A DNA stretch of 64,000 nt from Acrocarpospora catenulata (GCF_018476525.1 NZ_JAHCST010000019.1:1-64000); one strand, 5' to 3'; counted from the stretch's first letter, positions 1 to 8,559 are shown. Program-made: numbers and translations. The notes: generated from the letters alone by a model not told the origin.

Positions 1-165
1 GTGGGGGGTTGGGTGGGCTGGTGGGATGGGTGGGGTTGGGGGGTTTGGGGGGAATTTGGTTTGGGGTTATGGGTTATTTGGGGGAAGTGGTGGTGGATTT
101 GAATATAGGGGGATGGGGGTAGGTCGAAAAGATATTGGATGTGGGGGAGTTTGGGAGATGTGGGT
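1..165. repeat. G/T-rich low-complexity tract with many G-runs
   Basis: The + strand is almost C-free and made of closely spaced runs of three to six G separated by short T/A-containing spacers. This fits the pattern that can form G-quadruplexes on the + strand. It does not look like actinobacterial coding DNA; open frames across it are composition artefacts. It ends about 100 bases before the small gene at 273. It may be a genuine structured element or a sequencing or assembly edge effect, and I cannot tell which from the window alone. Confidence 0.6.
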
Positions 166-272
166 GGGATTTCGCCTATGGTGTGAGCTGACAGTGGTGG
201 GCGTCTTGGGATGTCTCTCTTTCGAATTGGCGCGCCTGAATGGCAGGTGCGATGAGAAGAGAGGCAATCGCC

Positions 273-407
273 ATGATGTGCGACTGTCGAGAAGAGAACG
301 ATCAAGAGGAGCCGCGTGCGGACCGGCGTCAGGGCCGGACCGGATTCGTGGTGGTACGGGTGATCCTTTGGATCATCTGGCTCTTGATTGAATCTCGCAC
401 CCATTAG
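273..407 (+). CDS. Small single-pass membrane protein (44 aa)
   Basis: A short frame begins with two consecutive ATGs and is preceded by a purine-rich ribosome site (GAGAGG, 259-264, 8 bases upstream). Residues 1-24 are charged and contain two Cys (CDC at 3-5). Residues 25-40 form a hydrophobic, Trp-rich helix (FVVVRVILWIIWLLIE), so a C-terminal membrane anchor is likely. A strong stem-loop terminator follows within 5 bases of the stop. The combination of ribosome site, hydrophobic segment and terminator supports a real gene. I do not recognise the family and no function is assigned. Confidence 0.6.
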   Translation: MMCDCREENDQEEPRADRRQGRTGFVVVRVILWIIWLLIESRTH

Positions 408-410
408 GGG

Positions 411-471
411 TGAGGGGCCTCCTACCGCACAGGGCTGGAACTCTAAGCGGGTAGGAGGCCCCTTTTTTGAT
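411..471 (+). terminator. Rho-independent terminator after the small membrane protein
   Basis: The arms AGGGGCCTCCTACCGC and GCGGGTAGGAGGCCCCT pair almost perfectly and are followed by a run of six T on the + strand. It lies directly after the stop at 407. Confidence 0.85.
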
Positions 472-701
472 GGTGCATTAAAGCGAGTACATACCACCCT
501 AGTGGGTTAGTGGTGCGCTGTACTGCGGTTCAGAGTCATGTCCTTTTCAAAGGAAGCATACAACCAGCTGGATGTATGTAGAGGAGTTACGCCCGTTTTT
601 CCTCATCTAGCTGCAGGTATGACAGAACGGCGCCGAAGATGGCCGCCCGTACTGGGCCCAGAGACGGCCGAACCCGGCGAGGAGAACTCTGCCGATGAGA
701 G
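472..701. other. Intergenic stretch, no gene seen
   Basis: AT-richer spacer between the terminator and the 3' end of the methyltransferase gene on the minus strand. It contains short palindromic pieces (CCTTTTCAAAGG at 541-552) but no open frame with a ribosome site. I see nothing assignable. Confidence 0.4.
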
Positions 702-1466
702 CTAAGGTTTGCGGGCGACCGCGCCGTGGGCGTCGATGGAAGGTGGGGAGGGTTCGCCGCGCCACTGGGTGATCTGGGTGAGGCCGGGCGGGATCAGGTC
801 GAGGCCCTCGAAGCAGCGGCCCAGCTGGTCGGGGCTGCGCAGGTGATAGGGGACCGCGCCCGCTTCGATGAGGGCCGCGCCGCCCTCGTTGACGGAGGCG
901 CTGGTGTTGGTGCCGTCCCAGAGGACGAGGTGACTGCCGGACGGCATGGGCGCCAGCGTCCGGGAGACGATGGAGCGCAGGGTGGCGAAGTCGCCGACGT
1001 AGCCGAGGACCCCCATGAACATGACCGCGACCGGCTGGGTGAGGTCCAGGCTGGAGGCGGCGACGATGGCCTCGGGGTCGTGGTAGTCGGCCTCCAGGTA
1101 GGTGACCGGCCCGGGCGGGGTCCCGAGTAACGCGCGGCTCTGCTCGATGACCAGGGGATCGTTGTCGACGTACACGACCCGGGACTCGGGCGCGATCTCC
1201 TGGGCGACCTCGTGGGTGTTGGACATGGTCGGCAGACCGGTGCCGATGTCCAGGAACTGGCGGATTCCCGCTTCGGCGGTGAGGAACCGCACCACCCGGA
1301 TCAGGAAGCGACGAGACTCCAGGGCCATGGTGACGATGTCCGGGTAGACGTCCGCGACGGCCTTGCCGGCGGCGCGGTCGGCCTCGTAGTTGTCGGTGCC
1401 GCCCATCCAGTAGTTCCAGATCCGGGCGGCGTGCGGAACGCCGTCATCGAACTGAAGATCATCCAC
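702..1466 (-). CDS. SAM-dependent methyltransferase, DUF574 family
   Basis: A 254-residue protein with the actinobacterial DUF574 (Methyltransf_19) layout. It has an N-terminal IWNYWMGGTDNYEADR block, the SAM-binding motif FLDIGTGLPT near residue 91, and an acidic motif (VVYVDNDPLV) that would hold the ribose of SAM. The start overlaps the last 8 bases of the SARP gene, so the two are probably translationally coupled and co-transcribed. The family is abundant in Streptomyces relatives and its substrates are mostly unknown. The pairing with a SARP regulator suggests a pathway or regulatory role, which is inference. Confidence 0.85.
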   Translation of the reverse strand: MDDLQFDDGVPHAARIWNYWMGGTDNYEADRAAGKAVADVYPDIVTMALESRRFLIRVVRFLTAEAGIRQFLDIGTGLPTMSNTHEVAQEIAPESRVVYVDNDPLVIEQSRALLGTPPGPVTYLEADYHDPEAIVAASSLDLTQPVAVMFMGVLGYVGDFATLRSIVSRTLAPMPSGSHLVLWDGTNTSASVNEGGAALIEAGAVPYHLRSPDQLGRCFEGLDLIPPGLTQITQWRGEPSPPSIDAHGAVARKP

Positions 1467-4400
1467 GAGGGACTCCTAGCGCGAGGGTGGCCGGGCTGGT
1501 CAGGGCGGTGAGGCCGAGGCGGTCGTGGACGGCGAGCGCCTGGGTGGCGTGTTCCCGGGCCAGGGCGGGCTCGTCGAGGGCGGCGGCCAGTTCGGCCAGG
1601 ACCTGGTGGACCGAGCCCCAGCAGACCACCTGGCTGCCCATCACCACAAGCTGATCGGCGAAGGGCGCCAGACGGTCGTACATCGCCCGGGGGTCGGGCA
1701 TGCCGAGCCGCGCGGCGACCAGCCCCCAGCCGGCCGTGACGAACCCGGTGCTCCAGTCCGAGGGGAGCCGGCACGACCAGAGCTCGGTGAGCCGTCGCGC
1801 CTCCGCGACATCCCCGGCGGCGAACGTCGCCAGCACCGCCATCGGCCGCATCGGCGCGTGGATGGCCTCCTCTGCGGTCTCGGTCAGCGCTCCGGCGAGC
1901 TCCCCGGCCCGGCCCTGCGCCCACCGGCTGGTGAACAGGGTGGCCAGCCGGCAGTCCACCAGGCCCCACATGGTGGTCAGGTCGAGCAGCCGCCCGTACT
2001 CGGCGGTGAGCCGCTCCGACTCGGTCCACCGCCCCGCCATCGCGGCCCGGGTGGACTCGGCCACCCAGACCATCGCGGCCAGGTCCGGCTGGCGCACCTC
2101 GGCGACCAGGCGGCGGCAGCGCGCCAGCTCGGTGTGCCACTCCTCGACCCGGCCCAGCTCCAGCAGCCCCACCATGCGCATGATCCGGGCCACCAGTTCG
2201 GTGGACCTGGACAGCGAGGGCAGGCTCAGCATCTCCTCGGCGGCGGCCAGCCTGGCCTGCTCCCGGCCGGATATCCAGGCGGCGTTGATGAAGTTGTTCA
2301 GGGTCCTGGCCAGCAGCACCGGGTCGCCGAGCCGCCGCGCGATCTCCACCGCCTCGGCCGCGTGCCGCTCTCCCTCGGCGCGGCGCGGCCCGTAGTACAG
2401 CTCCAGGCCGAGCGTGCCGAGCAGGGCGGCCCGCTGCTCGTCGGGAAGTTCCCCGGCCAGCAGGTCCTCCAGTACGGCCACCATGTGGTCGTCGACGGTG
2501 CCGTAGACCCGCCAGTTCCACACGGTCACCCCGCCGAAGACCATGGTGGCCTCGGCCATCGCGGCCCGGTCGCCGGTCGCCTCGGCCAGGGCGATGGCCT
2601 CGGCCAGGGTGGCGTGCGCGCCGGTCACGTCGCCGGTCACCCGCTGGGCCCGCCCGAGCTCGATGAGCAGTTCGCACCGCCGTCCCGGCTCGCCCTCCCC
2701 GTACGCGGCGAGCGCGGTCCGCCAGAGCACGACCGCCTCGTCGAAGGCCAGCTGGGCGGTGGCCTGCCGGGCCGCCTGGCTGGCGTAGGAGACCGCTCTG
2801 GCCGCGCCACCGACCCGGGCGGCCAGGGCGAAATGGTGGGCCAGCACCGGCAGCGGGGCGTTCCCCGCCGCGAGGGCCTCGCCCGCCCGCAGGTGCAGCC
2901 TGGCCCTGGCCAGCCGGTCGAGCCCGGCGTACAGGGCGTCGCACACCAGTACGTGCGAGAACCGGTAGTCGAAGCCGTCGGGGGTCTCGGCGAGCAGGCC
3001 GGTGGCCACCGCGGGGGCCAGCCCGGCCATCACCTCCTCCTGCGGGGTCTCCGCGGCCGTGGCCAGCACCTCCAGCCGGACCTCCCGGCCGAGCACGGCG
3101 GCGGTGCGCAGCAGCTCCTGGGTGCCGGCGGGCAGCCGGGCGACCCGGCGGGAGAGCACCTCGCGGACCGTCTCCGGCACCTCCTCCAGCTGCTCGCTGT
3201 CCAGCAGCCGGACCAGTTCCCCCAGGTAGAAGGGGTTGCCGCCGGTGCGCTGGTGGAGTTTGCCGGCCAGTTCCCGATCGGCCTGGCCGCCCAGGAAGGC
3301 GGCCACCTCGTCGCGGGTGAACGGGGGGAGCCTGAGCCGCTCGGTGCCGGGTTCCCGGGTGAGCGCGGCCAGCGTCTCGGCCAGCTGCTCGGGCTCCCTG
3401 CCGGGTTCCGGGCGGAGGGTGGCCAGCACCAGCACCGGCCGCCGGTGCAGTTCCCTGGCCACGTACCTGAGCAGCCGGAGCGAGGCGGCGTCGGCGGAGT
3501 GCAGGTCGTCCAGGACGACCAGGACGGGTTCCCCGTTCAGGGCGGCCAGCACCTGGTCGTACAGCTCGAACAGGGCGGCGTCCAGATCGGTGGCGACCTG
3601 GCCGGAGCCGGTGGCCAGCAGCTGCACGGTCTCGGCCGCGCCCAGCTCGCGCAGCGCCTGCGCCCAGGGCCAGAACGCGGGCGCGGCGTCGGCCTCCACG
3701 CACCGGCCCCAGGCCACCCGGATGCCCGCCGCCTCCGCCGCCGTCTGGGCCAGCCGGGTCTTGCCGATCCCCGCCTCCCCGACGACCAGCACCACCCCGC
3801 CCCGCCCCTGTACGGCCTCCGCCACCCGTTCCCCGATCCGGCGCAGCTGGGAGTCCCTGGCGATGAGCGTGGCCTGCGGCCGGGCCGGGGCGGCGGCGGG
3901 GGGCGCCGGGGCGTCCAGGGCCGCCGACTGCTCGAAGACGGCCTGCTCCAGGCGGCGCAGCTCGGGCCCGGGCTCCAGCCCGAGGTCGTCGGCGAGCAGG
4001 GTACGGACCCGGCGGAGCGCCCCCAGCGCCTCGGCCTGCCGCCCGGCCCGGTAGAGCGCCAGCACCAGCAGCCCCCAGAGCCGCTCCCGGTACGGGTAGG
4101 CCTCGACCAGCCGTTCCAGGTCGGCCACGGCGGAGCCGCTGTCCCCCAGCGCGAGGCGGGCCTCGAACCGGTCCTCGGTCACCGCCGCCTGCAGCTCGGT
4201 GAGCCGCGCGATCACCGGCTGCGCGAAGCCGTACCCGGCGAACTCGGCCAGTGGCTCGCCGCGCCAGGTGGCCAGGGCCCGGTCGAAGGCGTCCATGGCG
4301 GCGCCGTAGGCGCGGCGGGACAGCGCCTGGCGGCCCTCCTCGGCGTCGGTGGTGAACCGGATCAGGTCGACCTGGGCGGGCTTGATGGCCAGCAGGTAGC

Positions 4401-4686
4401 CGGGTTCCCTGGTGACCAGCACCGTGGCGGGGGAGCGCGGCGGCCGGTCGGGCTCCAGTGCCCGGCGCAGGTGGGAGATGTACGCCTGGAGCGTTCCGAT
4501 CGCCGAGGAGGGCGTCGCGTCGTCCCACAGCTCGTCCACCAGCCGGTCCAGGGAGACGATCCGGCCGGGGTCCAGCGCGAGCAGGGCCAGCACGGCCCGC
4601 TGCTTGCGCGGCCCGAGCTCGAGGAGCGTGCCGTCGGCTGTGCCGACCTCAAAAGGGCCGAAGAGGCGAAAAGCCAACGAGTTCAT
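1459..4686 (-). CDS. SARP/AfsR-type transcriptional regulator with ATPase and TPR domains
   Basis: A 1075-residue regulator. Residues 1-100 are an OmpR-like winged helix (LELGPRKQRAVLALLAL) and about 105-250 a bacterial transcriptional activation domain. Residues 285-600 form a signalling ATPase with Walker A GEAGIGKT at 303-310 and Walker B VLVVLDDLHSAD. The remainder is TPR-like helical repeats. The start at 4686 places the conserved FRLFGPFEV strand at the N-terminus. Large SARPs of this architecture activate secondary-metabolite or developmental genes by binding direct repeats spaced 11 bp. Such repeats occur at 4734-4762 in the divergent promoter region, so it probably controls its neighbour, itself, or both. 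Confidence 0.92.
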   Translation of the reverse strand: MNSLAFRLFGPFEVGTADGTLLELGPRKQRAVLALLALDPGRIVSLDRLVDELWDDATPSSAIGTLQAYISHLRRALEPDRPPRSPATVLVTREPGYLLAIKPAQVDLIRFTTDAEEGRQALSRRAYGAAMDAFDRALATWRGEPLAEFAGYGFAQPVIARLTELQAAVTEDRFEARLALGDSGSAVADLERLVEAYPYRERLWGLLVLALYRAGRQAEALGALRRVRTLLADDLGLEPGPELRRLEQAVFEQSAALDAPAPPAAAPARPQATLIARDSQLRRIGERVAEAVQGRGGVVLVVGEAGIGKTRLAQTAAEAAGIRVAWGRCVEADAAPAFWPWAQALRELGAAETVQLLATGSGQVATDLDAALFELYDQVLAALNGEPVLVVLDDLHSADAASLRLLRYVARELHRRPVLVLATLRPEPGREPEQLAETLAALTREPGTERLRLPPFTRDEVAAFLGGQADRELAGKLHQRTGGNPFYLGELVRLLDSEQLEEVPETVREVLSRRVARLPAGTQELLRTAAVLGREVRLEVLATAAETPQEEVMAGLAPAVATGLLAETPDGFDYRFSHVLVCDALYAGLDRLARARLHLRAGEALAAGNAPLPVLAHHFALAARVGGAARAVSYASQAARQATAQLAFDEAVVLWRTALAAYGEGEPGRRCELLIELGRAQRVTGDVTGAHATLAEAIALAEATGDRAAMAEATMVFGGVTVWNWRVYGTVDDHMVAVLEDLLAGELPDEQRAALLGTLGLELYYGPRRAEGERHAAEAVEIARRLGDPVLLARTLNNFINAAWISGREQARLAAAEEMLSLPSLSRSTELVARIMRMVGLLELGRVEEWHTELARCRRLVAEVRQPDLAAMVWVAESTRAAMAGRWTESERLTAEYGRLLDLTTMWGLVDCRLATLFTSRWAQGRAGELAGALTETAEEAIHAPMRPMAVLATFAAGDVAEARRLTELWSCRLPSDWSTGFVTAGWGLVAARLGMPDPRAMYDRLAPFADQLVVMGSQVVCWGSVHQVLAELAAALDEPALAREHATQALAVHDRLGLTALTSPATLALGVPRG

Positions 4687-4733
4687 GCCACTCCCAGAAG
4701 ATCTGCGCAGACAACACTAAGGGCAGTCGGGAG

Positions 4734-4762
4734 CGGCTTGGAAGCGGCTTGGAGGCCGTCCA
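4734..4762 (+). promoter_or_regulatory. SARP-type 11-bp direct repeats
   Basis: CGGCTTG at 4734-4740 repeats exactly at 4745-4751, so the period is 11 bp, and a weaker copy (CCGTCCA) falls at 4756-4762. A heptamer with an 11-bp period is the known SARP operator layout. A possible -10 (CATGAT, 4772-4777) follows, pointing towards the oxidoreductase gene at 4836. Confidence 0.55.
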
Positions 4763-4835
4763 AGTCGCGTCCATGATTCCTGCAAATCCGTCACTGCACC
4801 CTGATGTCACCACAAAGACATTCAGGGGAGAGAAA

Positions 4836-6200
4836 ATGATCGACTACAGCGCCCTCCGCGCCGACCTGCGCCGCGTGGTCCGCGGTCAGGTGCTGGTCAG
4901 CGGTGACTCCGGCTTCGACCAGGCCAGGCTGCCCTGGGACTCCGCGGTTGAGCAGCGGGTGAGCGCCGTGGTGGAGGTGGCCGACGCCGCCGACGCCGCC
5001 GCGCTGGTGGGATACGCCCGGGGCGCCGGGCTCGGCCTGGCCACCCAGCCGCTGGGCCACGCCCCGGCCACGTTCGACGACGCCATCCTGGTCCGCACCA
5101 AGCGGCTGTCCGGCATCGAGATCGATCCGCGGGAACGCACCGCGCGCATCGGTTCCGGCGTGCTCTGGGGCGACGTGCTGGCCGCCTCGAGCAAGCACGG
5201 CCTGACCGGGCTGGCCGGGAGCACCGGCTACGTGAGCACCACCGGCTTCACCCTGGGCGGCGGCCTGTCCTGGTTCGGCCGCAAGTACGGCTTCGCCGCC
5301 AACAACGTGCGCTGGTTCGACATCGTGGACGCCGACGGCGTGCCGCAGCGGGTGACCGCCGACTCCGACCCGGAGCTGTTCTGGGCGCTGCGCGGCGGCG
5401 GCGGTGACTTCGCCCTGGTCACTGGCATGGAGTTCAACCTGTTCCCGACCCCCGAGCTGTACGGCGGGCGCATCCTCTGGCCGGCCGCCAAGGCCCAGGA
5501 GGTGATGGCCGCCTTCCGCGAGATCACTGCGACGGCCCCCGAGGAGCTGACCCTCTGGTTCCAGCTGATCCAGTTCCCGCCCTTCCCCGAGCTGCCCGAG
5601 CCGCTGCGCGGCCTGTCCGCGGTCGTCATGGACGTGACCTACCTCGGTTCCGCCGCCGAGGCGGCCGAGTTGCTCGCCCCCTTCGACCGCATCCCGGGCG
5701 CGATCATGGACGGCCGGGGCATGATGGACGTCGCCGACCTGCCCGGCATCTGCGCCGAGCCGACCGATCCGATGGCCGCGCTGAGCCACACCGAGCTCTT
5801 CGAGCGGTTCGACGCCGAGGCCGCCGCCCAGCTGCTGGCCGCCGCCGGTCCCGGCACCATCGAGCCGCTGGTGACGCTCCAGGTACGGCACCTGGGCGGC
5901 GCGCTCAGCCGGGCCGCCGAGACCGACGGGGCCTGCGGGCACGTCGCGGAGCCGTACCTGCTGTTCATGCTGGGGGTGCTGCCGTTCCCCGAGCTGGCGG
6001 GGCCGATCAAGGCGAAGCAGCAGGCGATCGCCGGTGCGGTGCGGCCGTACGTGTCGGGCCGGCAGCCCTTCACCCTGCTCAACCACGGCGCGCCGGCCTC
6101 GGACGCGTTCCCGGCGGAGACGGTGGAGCGGCTGCGGGAGATCAAGCGGCGGCGTGACCCTCGCGGGACGTTCCGCAGCAACCACTCGGTGCTTGGGTAA
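4836..6200 (+). CDS. FAD-dependent oxidoreductase, vanillyl-alcohol-oxidase/BBE-like
   Basis: A 454-residue PCMH-type flavoprotein; ATG chosen because GGGGAG (4825-4830) precedes it at the right distance. It has the FAD-binding fold (VEVADAADAAALVGYARG), a His in QPLGHAP where this family links FAD covalently, the GFTLGGGLSWFGRKYG pyrophosphate-binding loop and the WALRGGGGDFALVTGMEF segment. The second FAD-linking position, Cys in bicovalent BBE enzymes, is Val (TGYVSTTG), so monocovalent attachment is expected. C-terminal RRDPRGTFRSNHSV is the usual BBE ending. No signal peptide, so cytoplasmic. The substrate is unknown. SARP-type repeats upstream suggest regulation by the divergent SARP. 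Confidence 0.85.
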   Translation: MIDYSALRADLRRVVRGQVLVSGDSGFDQARLPWDSAVEQRVSAVVEVADAADAAALVGYARGAGLGLATQPLGHAPATFDDAILVRTKRLSGIEIDPRERTARIGSGVLWGDVLAASSKHGLTGLAGSTGYVSTTGFTLGGGLSWFGRKYGFAANNVRWFDIVDADGVPQRVTADSDPELFWALRGGGGDFALVTGMEFNLFPTPELYGGRILWPAAKAQEVMAAFREITATAPEELTLWFQLIQFPPFPELPEPLRGLSAVVMDVTYLGSAAEAAELLAPFDRIPGAIMDGRGMMDVADLPGICAEPTDPMAALSHTELFERFDAEAAAQLLAAAGPGTIEPLVTLQVRHLGGALSRAAETDGACGHVAEPYLLFMLGVLPFPELAGPIKAKQQAIAGAVRPYVSGRQPFTLLNHGAPASDAFPAETVERLREIKRRRDPRGTFRSNHSVLG

Positions 6201-6204
6201 AAAC

Positions 6205-6246
6205 ACAAAAAACTTCCGGCCGGATCGGGGTGATCCGGCCGGAAGT
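6205..6246 (-). terminator. Strong terminator between convergent genes
   Basis: A perfect 15-bp stem (6212-6226 with 6232-6246) and a 5-base loop. On the minus strand it is followed by a T-rich tail (complement of the A-run at 6201-6211), so it best terminates the DUF5999 gene. It may also stop the + strand oxidoreductase transcript. Confidence 0.85.
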
Positions 6247-6265
6247 CCGTGGGAGAGGATGATCG

Positions 6266-6454
6266 TCAGGCGGCGACGAGCCCCCGGTGGGGCGACATGA
6301 CGGACCGGTCGGGCATCAGCAGGCCGGTGTCCTCGAACAGGATGACCCCGTTGCACAGAAGGCTCCAGCCCTGCTCGGGGTGGGCCGCCACGACGTGCGC
6401 GGCTTCGCGGTCTGAGGCGTAGGGGGAGGGACATGAAGGCTTGTGCTGGCACAT
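6266..6454 (-). CDS. DUF5999 family small protein (62 aa)
   Basis: Starts MCQHKPSCPSPYASDREAA and continues with HPEQGWSLLCNGVILFEDTG, the hallmark sequence of the DUF5999 family found throughout Streptomyces relatives. I chose the ATG at 6454 because AGAGG lies just upstream and family members begin MCQH; an upstream in-frame start would add eight unrelated residues. The Cys/His-rich N-terminus could bind metal, but function is unknown. It is monocistronic with a strong terminator downstream. Confidence 0.85.
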   Translation of the reverse strand: MCQHKPSCPSPYASDREAAHVVAAHPEQGWSLLCNGVILFEDTGLLMPDRSVMSPHRGLVAA

Positions 6455-6929
6455 GGTCTTTACCTCTTCTGGTCGCACTCCATTTGCGGTCTTGGGGCCG
6501 GCGGTCTCTTCATGGGGTCCGTCGCCTCGTGGTCTCAGGGTGCGCGCCGCCGCTGACAGTTCGCTTTCAGGTCGCTAACCAACGTCTTACGCGCCACTCT
6601 ATGATCTTTACCGAAGCTTCTGTTTGGCTATCTGTCGGTCAGGAACTTCGTCTTGATACTTCATTGAACAGCACCGCTAACCCCTATATTTCGTCATGAA
6701 GGCAAAGAAACCGCTGGTCAGCGAGGTTTTTCCTGATGGGCGGCGGAATGCCACACCAGCCTCACGCGGCCCTCTGGCAAGCTAATAAAATGCCACAATT
6801 CTCACTTGAGTCTCCCGACACGCTGACGCCACATCATGAACGGGATTGCGGCCGTGGCCGGGTGAAACGCCGCGCGTACACAAGATCGCTCAGCCGTGGT
6901 GAACTATCGTGGGCCGCAGGGAGGCAACC
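6455..6929. other. 475-base intergenic region, AT-richer
   Basis: Lies between the divergent DUF5999 and molybdopterin oxidoreductase genes and should hold both promoters. Local composition is less GC-rich than the genes around it (6590-6720 especially). No open frame with a ribosome site, no clear riboswitch and no repeat were found. Confidence 0.4.
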
Positions 6930-7529
6930 ATGGCAATCGTTTCGCGTGGCTTCCAGGGGCGCCGCCGGGAGGAGAGCGTCAAGCTCCCGCCGGGGCAGTA
7001 TCTGACCTACGACTTCCCGGTGCTCTCCGCCGGTCCGACGCCGCGGATCCCGCTGGACCGCTGGGAGTTCGCCATCGACACCGAGGCCGGGCAGACCCAC
7101 CGCTGGACCTGGCCGGAGCTGATGGCCCTGCCCGCCGAGCAGCCCACCGTGGACCTGCACTGCGTCACCAAGTGGTCAAAACTCGCCACCCACTGGCGGG
7201 GCGTCTCGCTGGACGTGCTCATGGCGGACGTGGAGACCACCGCCGAGTACGCGCTGGTCTACTCCTACGGCGGCTACACCACCAACCTCCCGCTGGAGGA
7301 CCTGCTGGACGGCAAGGCCTGGATCGCCTACGCCTTCGAGGGCGAGGAGCTGGAGCCCCAGCACGGCGGCCCGGCCCGGCTGCTGGTCCCGCACCTTTAC
7401 CTGTGGAAGTCGGCCAAGTGGGTGCGCGGCATCCGGCTGCTGCACGAGGACTGGCCGGGCTTCTGGGAGACCGCCGGGTACCACGACTACGGCGACCCAT
7501 GGCGCGAGCAGCGCTACCAGGGGGACTGA
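6930..7529 (+). CDS. Sulfite-oxidase-like molybdopterin oxidoreductase (cytoplasmic)
   Basis: A 199-residue molybdopterin-binding domain (PF00174). ATG 6930 is chosen because GGGAGG sits 5 bases upstream and family members start close to RGF(Q)GRR. The DLHCVTKWSK segment supplies the predicted molybdenum ligand Cys78. YGGYTTNLPLEDL, LLVPHLYLWKSAKW and the GYHDYGDPW C-terminus are typical of short actinobacterial members. Unlike MsrP there is no Tat signal, so it acts in the cytoplasm. One base separates it from a flavin reductase and DUF6510 follows; the three form an operon in which the reductase probably supplies electrons. The substrate is not known. Confidence 0.88.
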   Translation: MAIVSRGFQGRRREESVKLPPGQYLTYDFPVLSAGPTPRIPLDRWEFAIDTEAGQTHRWTWPELMALPAEQPTVDLHCVTKWSKLATHWRGVSLDVLMADVETTAEYALVYSYGGYTTNLPLEDLLDGKAWIAYAFEGEELEPQHGGPARLLVPHLYLWKSAKWVRGIRLLHEDWPGFWETAGYHDYGDPWREQRYQGD

Positions 7530-7530
7530 C

Positions 7531-8244
7531 GTGCGCCCGCTACCGTGGCGCGCGGCCAAGCTGGTCGAGATCCGCCAGGAGACCCGCACGGCCCGCACCC
7601 TGGCCTTCGCCGTGCCCGGCTGGCCGGGGCACCTGGCCGGCCAGCACGTGGACGTGCGGCTGACCGCGCCCGACGGGTACAGCACCCAGCGCAGCTACTC
7701 GCTGGCCGCCCCGGAGGACGGGGACCGGGTGGAGCTCACCGTCGAGCTGGTGGCGGACGGGGAGGTCTCGCCGTACCTGACCGAGGTGCTGGAGGTCGGC
7801 GACCTGGTGGAGCTCCGGGGGCCGGTGGGCGGCTGGTTCGTCTGGCGGCCGGAGTCCGCCCGCCCGGTGCTGCTGGTGGCCGGAGGGTCGGGGCTGGTCC
7901 CGCTGATGGCCATGATCCGCGCCCGGCGGCGATCCGCAGGACTGGCGCCGTTCCACCTGGTCTACTCGATCCGCGAGCCCGCCCAGCGCCTCTACCCGGC
8001 CGAGCTGGACCGGCCCGACCCGGGCCTGCGCGTCGACTACCTCTACACCCGGGCCACCCCCGGCGGGTACGGCAGGCCGCCCGGCCGCATCACCCGCGCC
8101 GACCTGCTGACCGCGGACCCGGACGCCGACTGTTTCGTGTGCGGCCCGACCGGGTTCGTGGAGGCCGCCGCCGACCACCTGATCGCGCTCGGCCACGACG
8201 CGGCCAGGATCCGAACCGAACGATTCGGCCCCACCGGAGGGTGA
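7531..8244 (+). CDS. FNR-type NAD(P)H flavin oxidoreductase
   Basis: A 237-residue ferredoxin-NADP reductase fold with FAD-binding motif QRSYSLAAPEDGD, NAD(P)H-binding glycine loop LLVAGGSGLVPLMAM and C-terminal FVCGPTGFVEAA. There is no 2Fe-2S domain, so electrons must pass straight from FAD to a partner. GTG start at 7531 lies one base after the stop of the molybdopterin gene, indicating translational coupling. The most likely partner is that oxidoreductase. Confidence 0.88.
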   Translation: MRPLPWRAAKLVEIRQETRTARTLAFAVPGWPGHLAGQHVDVRLTAPDGYSTQRSYSLAAPEDGDRVELTVELVADGEVSPYLTEVLEVGDLVELRGPVGGWFVWRPESARPVLLVAGGSGLVPLMAMIRARRRSAGLAPFHLVYSIREPAQRLYPAELDRPDPGLRVDYLYTRATPGGYGRPPGRITRADLLTADPDADCFVCGPTGFVEAAADHLIALGHDAARIRTERFGPTGG

Positions 8245-8249
8245 ACCCG

Positions 8250-8519
8250 ATGTCCACCGAGAACGACTATCTGGACGGCAACACCCTGGCAGGCCCGCTC
8301 GCCGAGCTCTTCGCCGTGGACCTGACGGTGGCCGAGGGGAAGTGCGTCAGCTGCGGCCGTAACGGGCCCATCGCCGACCTGCGGGTGTACGGCCCCGAGC
8401 CCGGCCTGGTGGCCCGCTGCCCCGGTTGCGAGGAGGTGATCCTGCGGCTGGTCCGCACCCCGGACGCCGCCTGGCTGGACCTGCGGGGCGTGGTCGCGCT
8501 CCGGGTCCCCCTCCCGTGA
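8250..8519 (+). CDS. DUF6510 family zinc-ribbon protein (89 aa)
   Basis: Begins MSTENDYLDGNTLAGPLAELF, the conserved opening of DUF6510. Two Cys pairs (CVSCG near 33-36 and CPGC near 59-62) form a likely zinc ribbon. It follows the flavin reductase by 5 bases and closes the three-gene operon. Its constant association with the sulfite-oxidase-like gene and reductase in actinobacteria suggests an accessory role, which is inference. Confidence 0.8.
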   Translation: MSTENDYLDGNTLAGPLAELFAVDLTVAEGKCVSCGRNGPIADLRVYGPEPGLVARCPGCEEVILRLVRTPDAAWLDLRGVVALRVPLP

Positions 8520-8559
8520 CTTCCCGGCGGGACACGTTTTACCGGCTGTTCACGCGGCC

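Noticed and set aside
26-391. 121-codon frame across the G/T-rich tract
   Set aside because: Composition-driven Gly/Trp/Val-rich peptide. The better-supported small gene at 273-407 uses another frame with a ribosome site.
1525-4776. Open frame of about 1080 codons antisense to the SARP gene, and a frame of similar length at 1301-4528
   Set aside because: High-GC third positions keep shadow frames open. The translations are Gly/Arg/Pro-rich without domains, whereas the minus-strand frame 1459-4686 gives a clear SARP.
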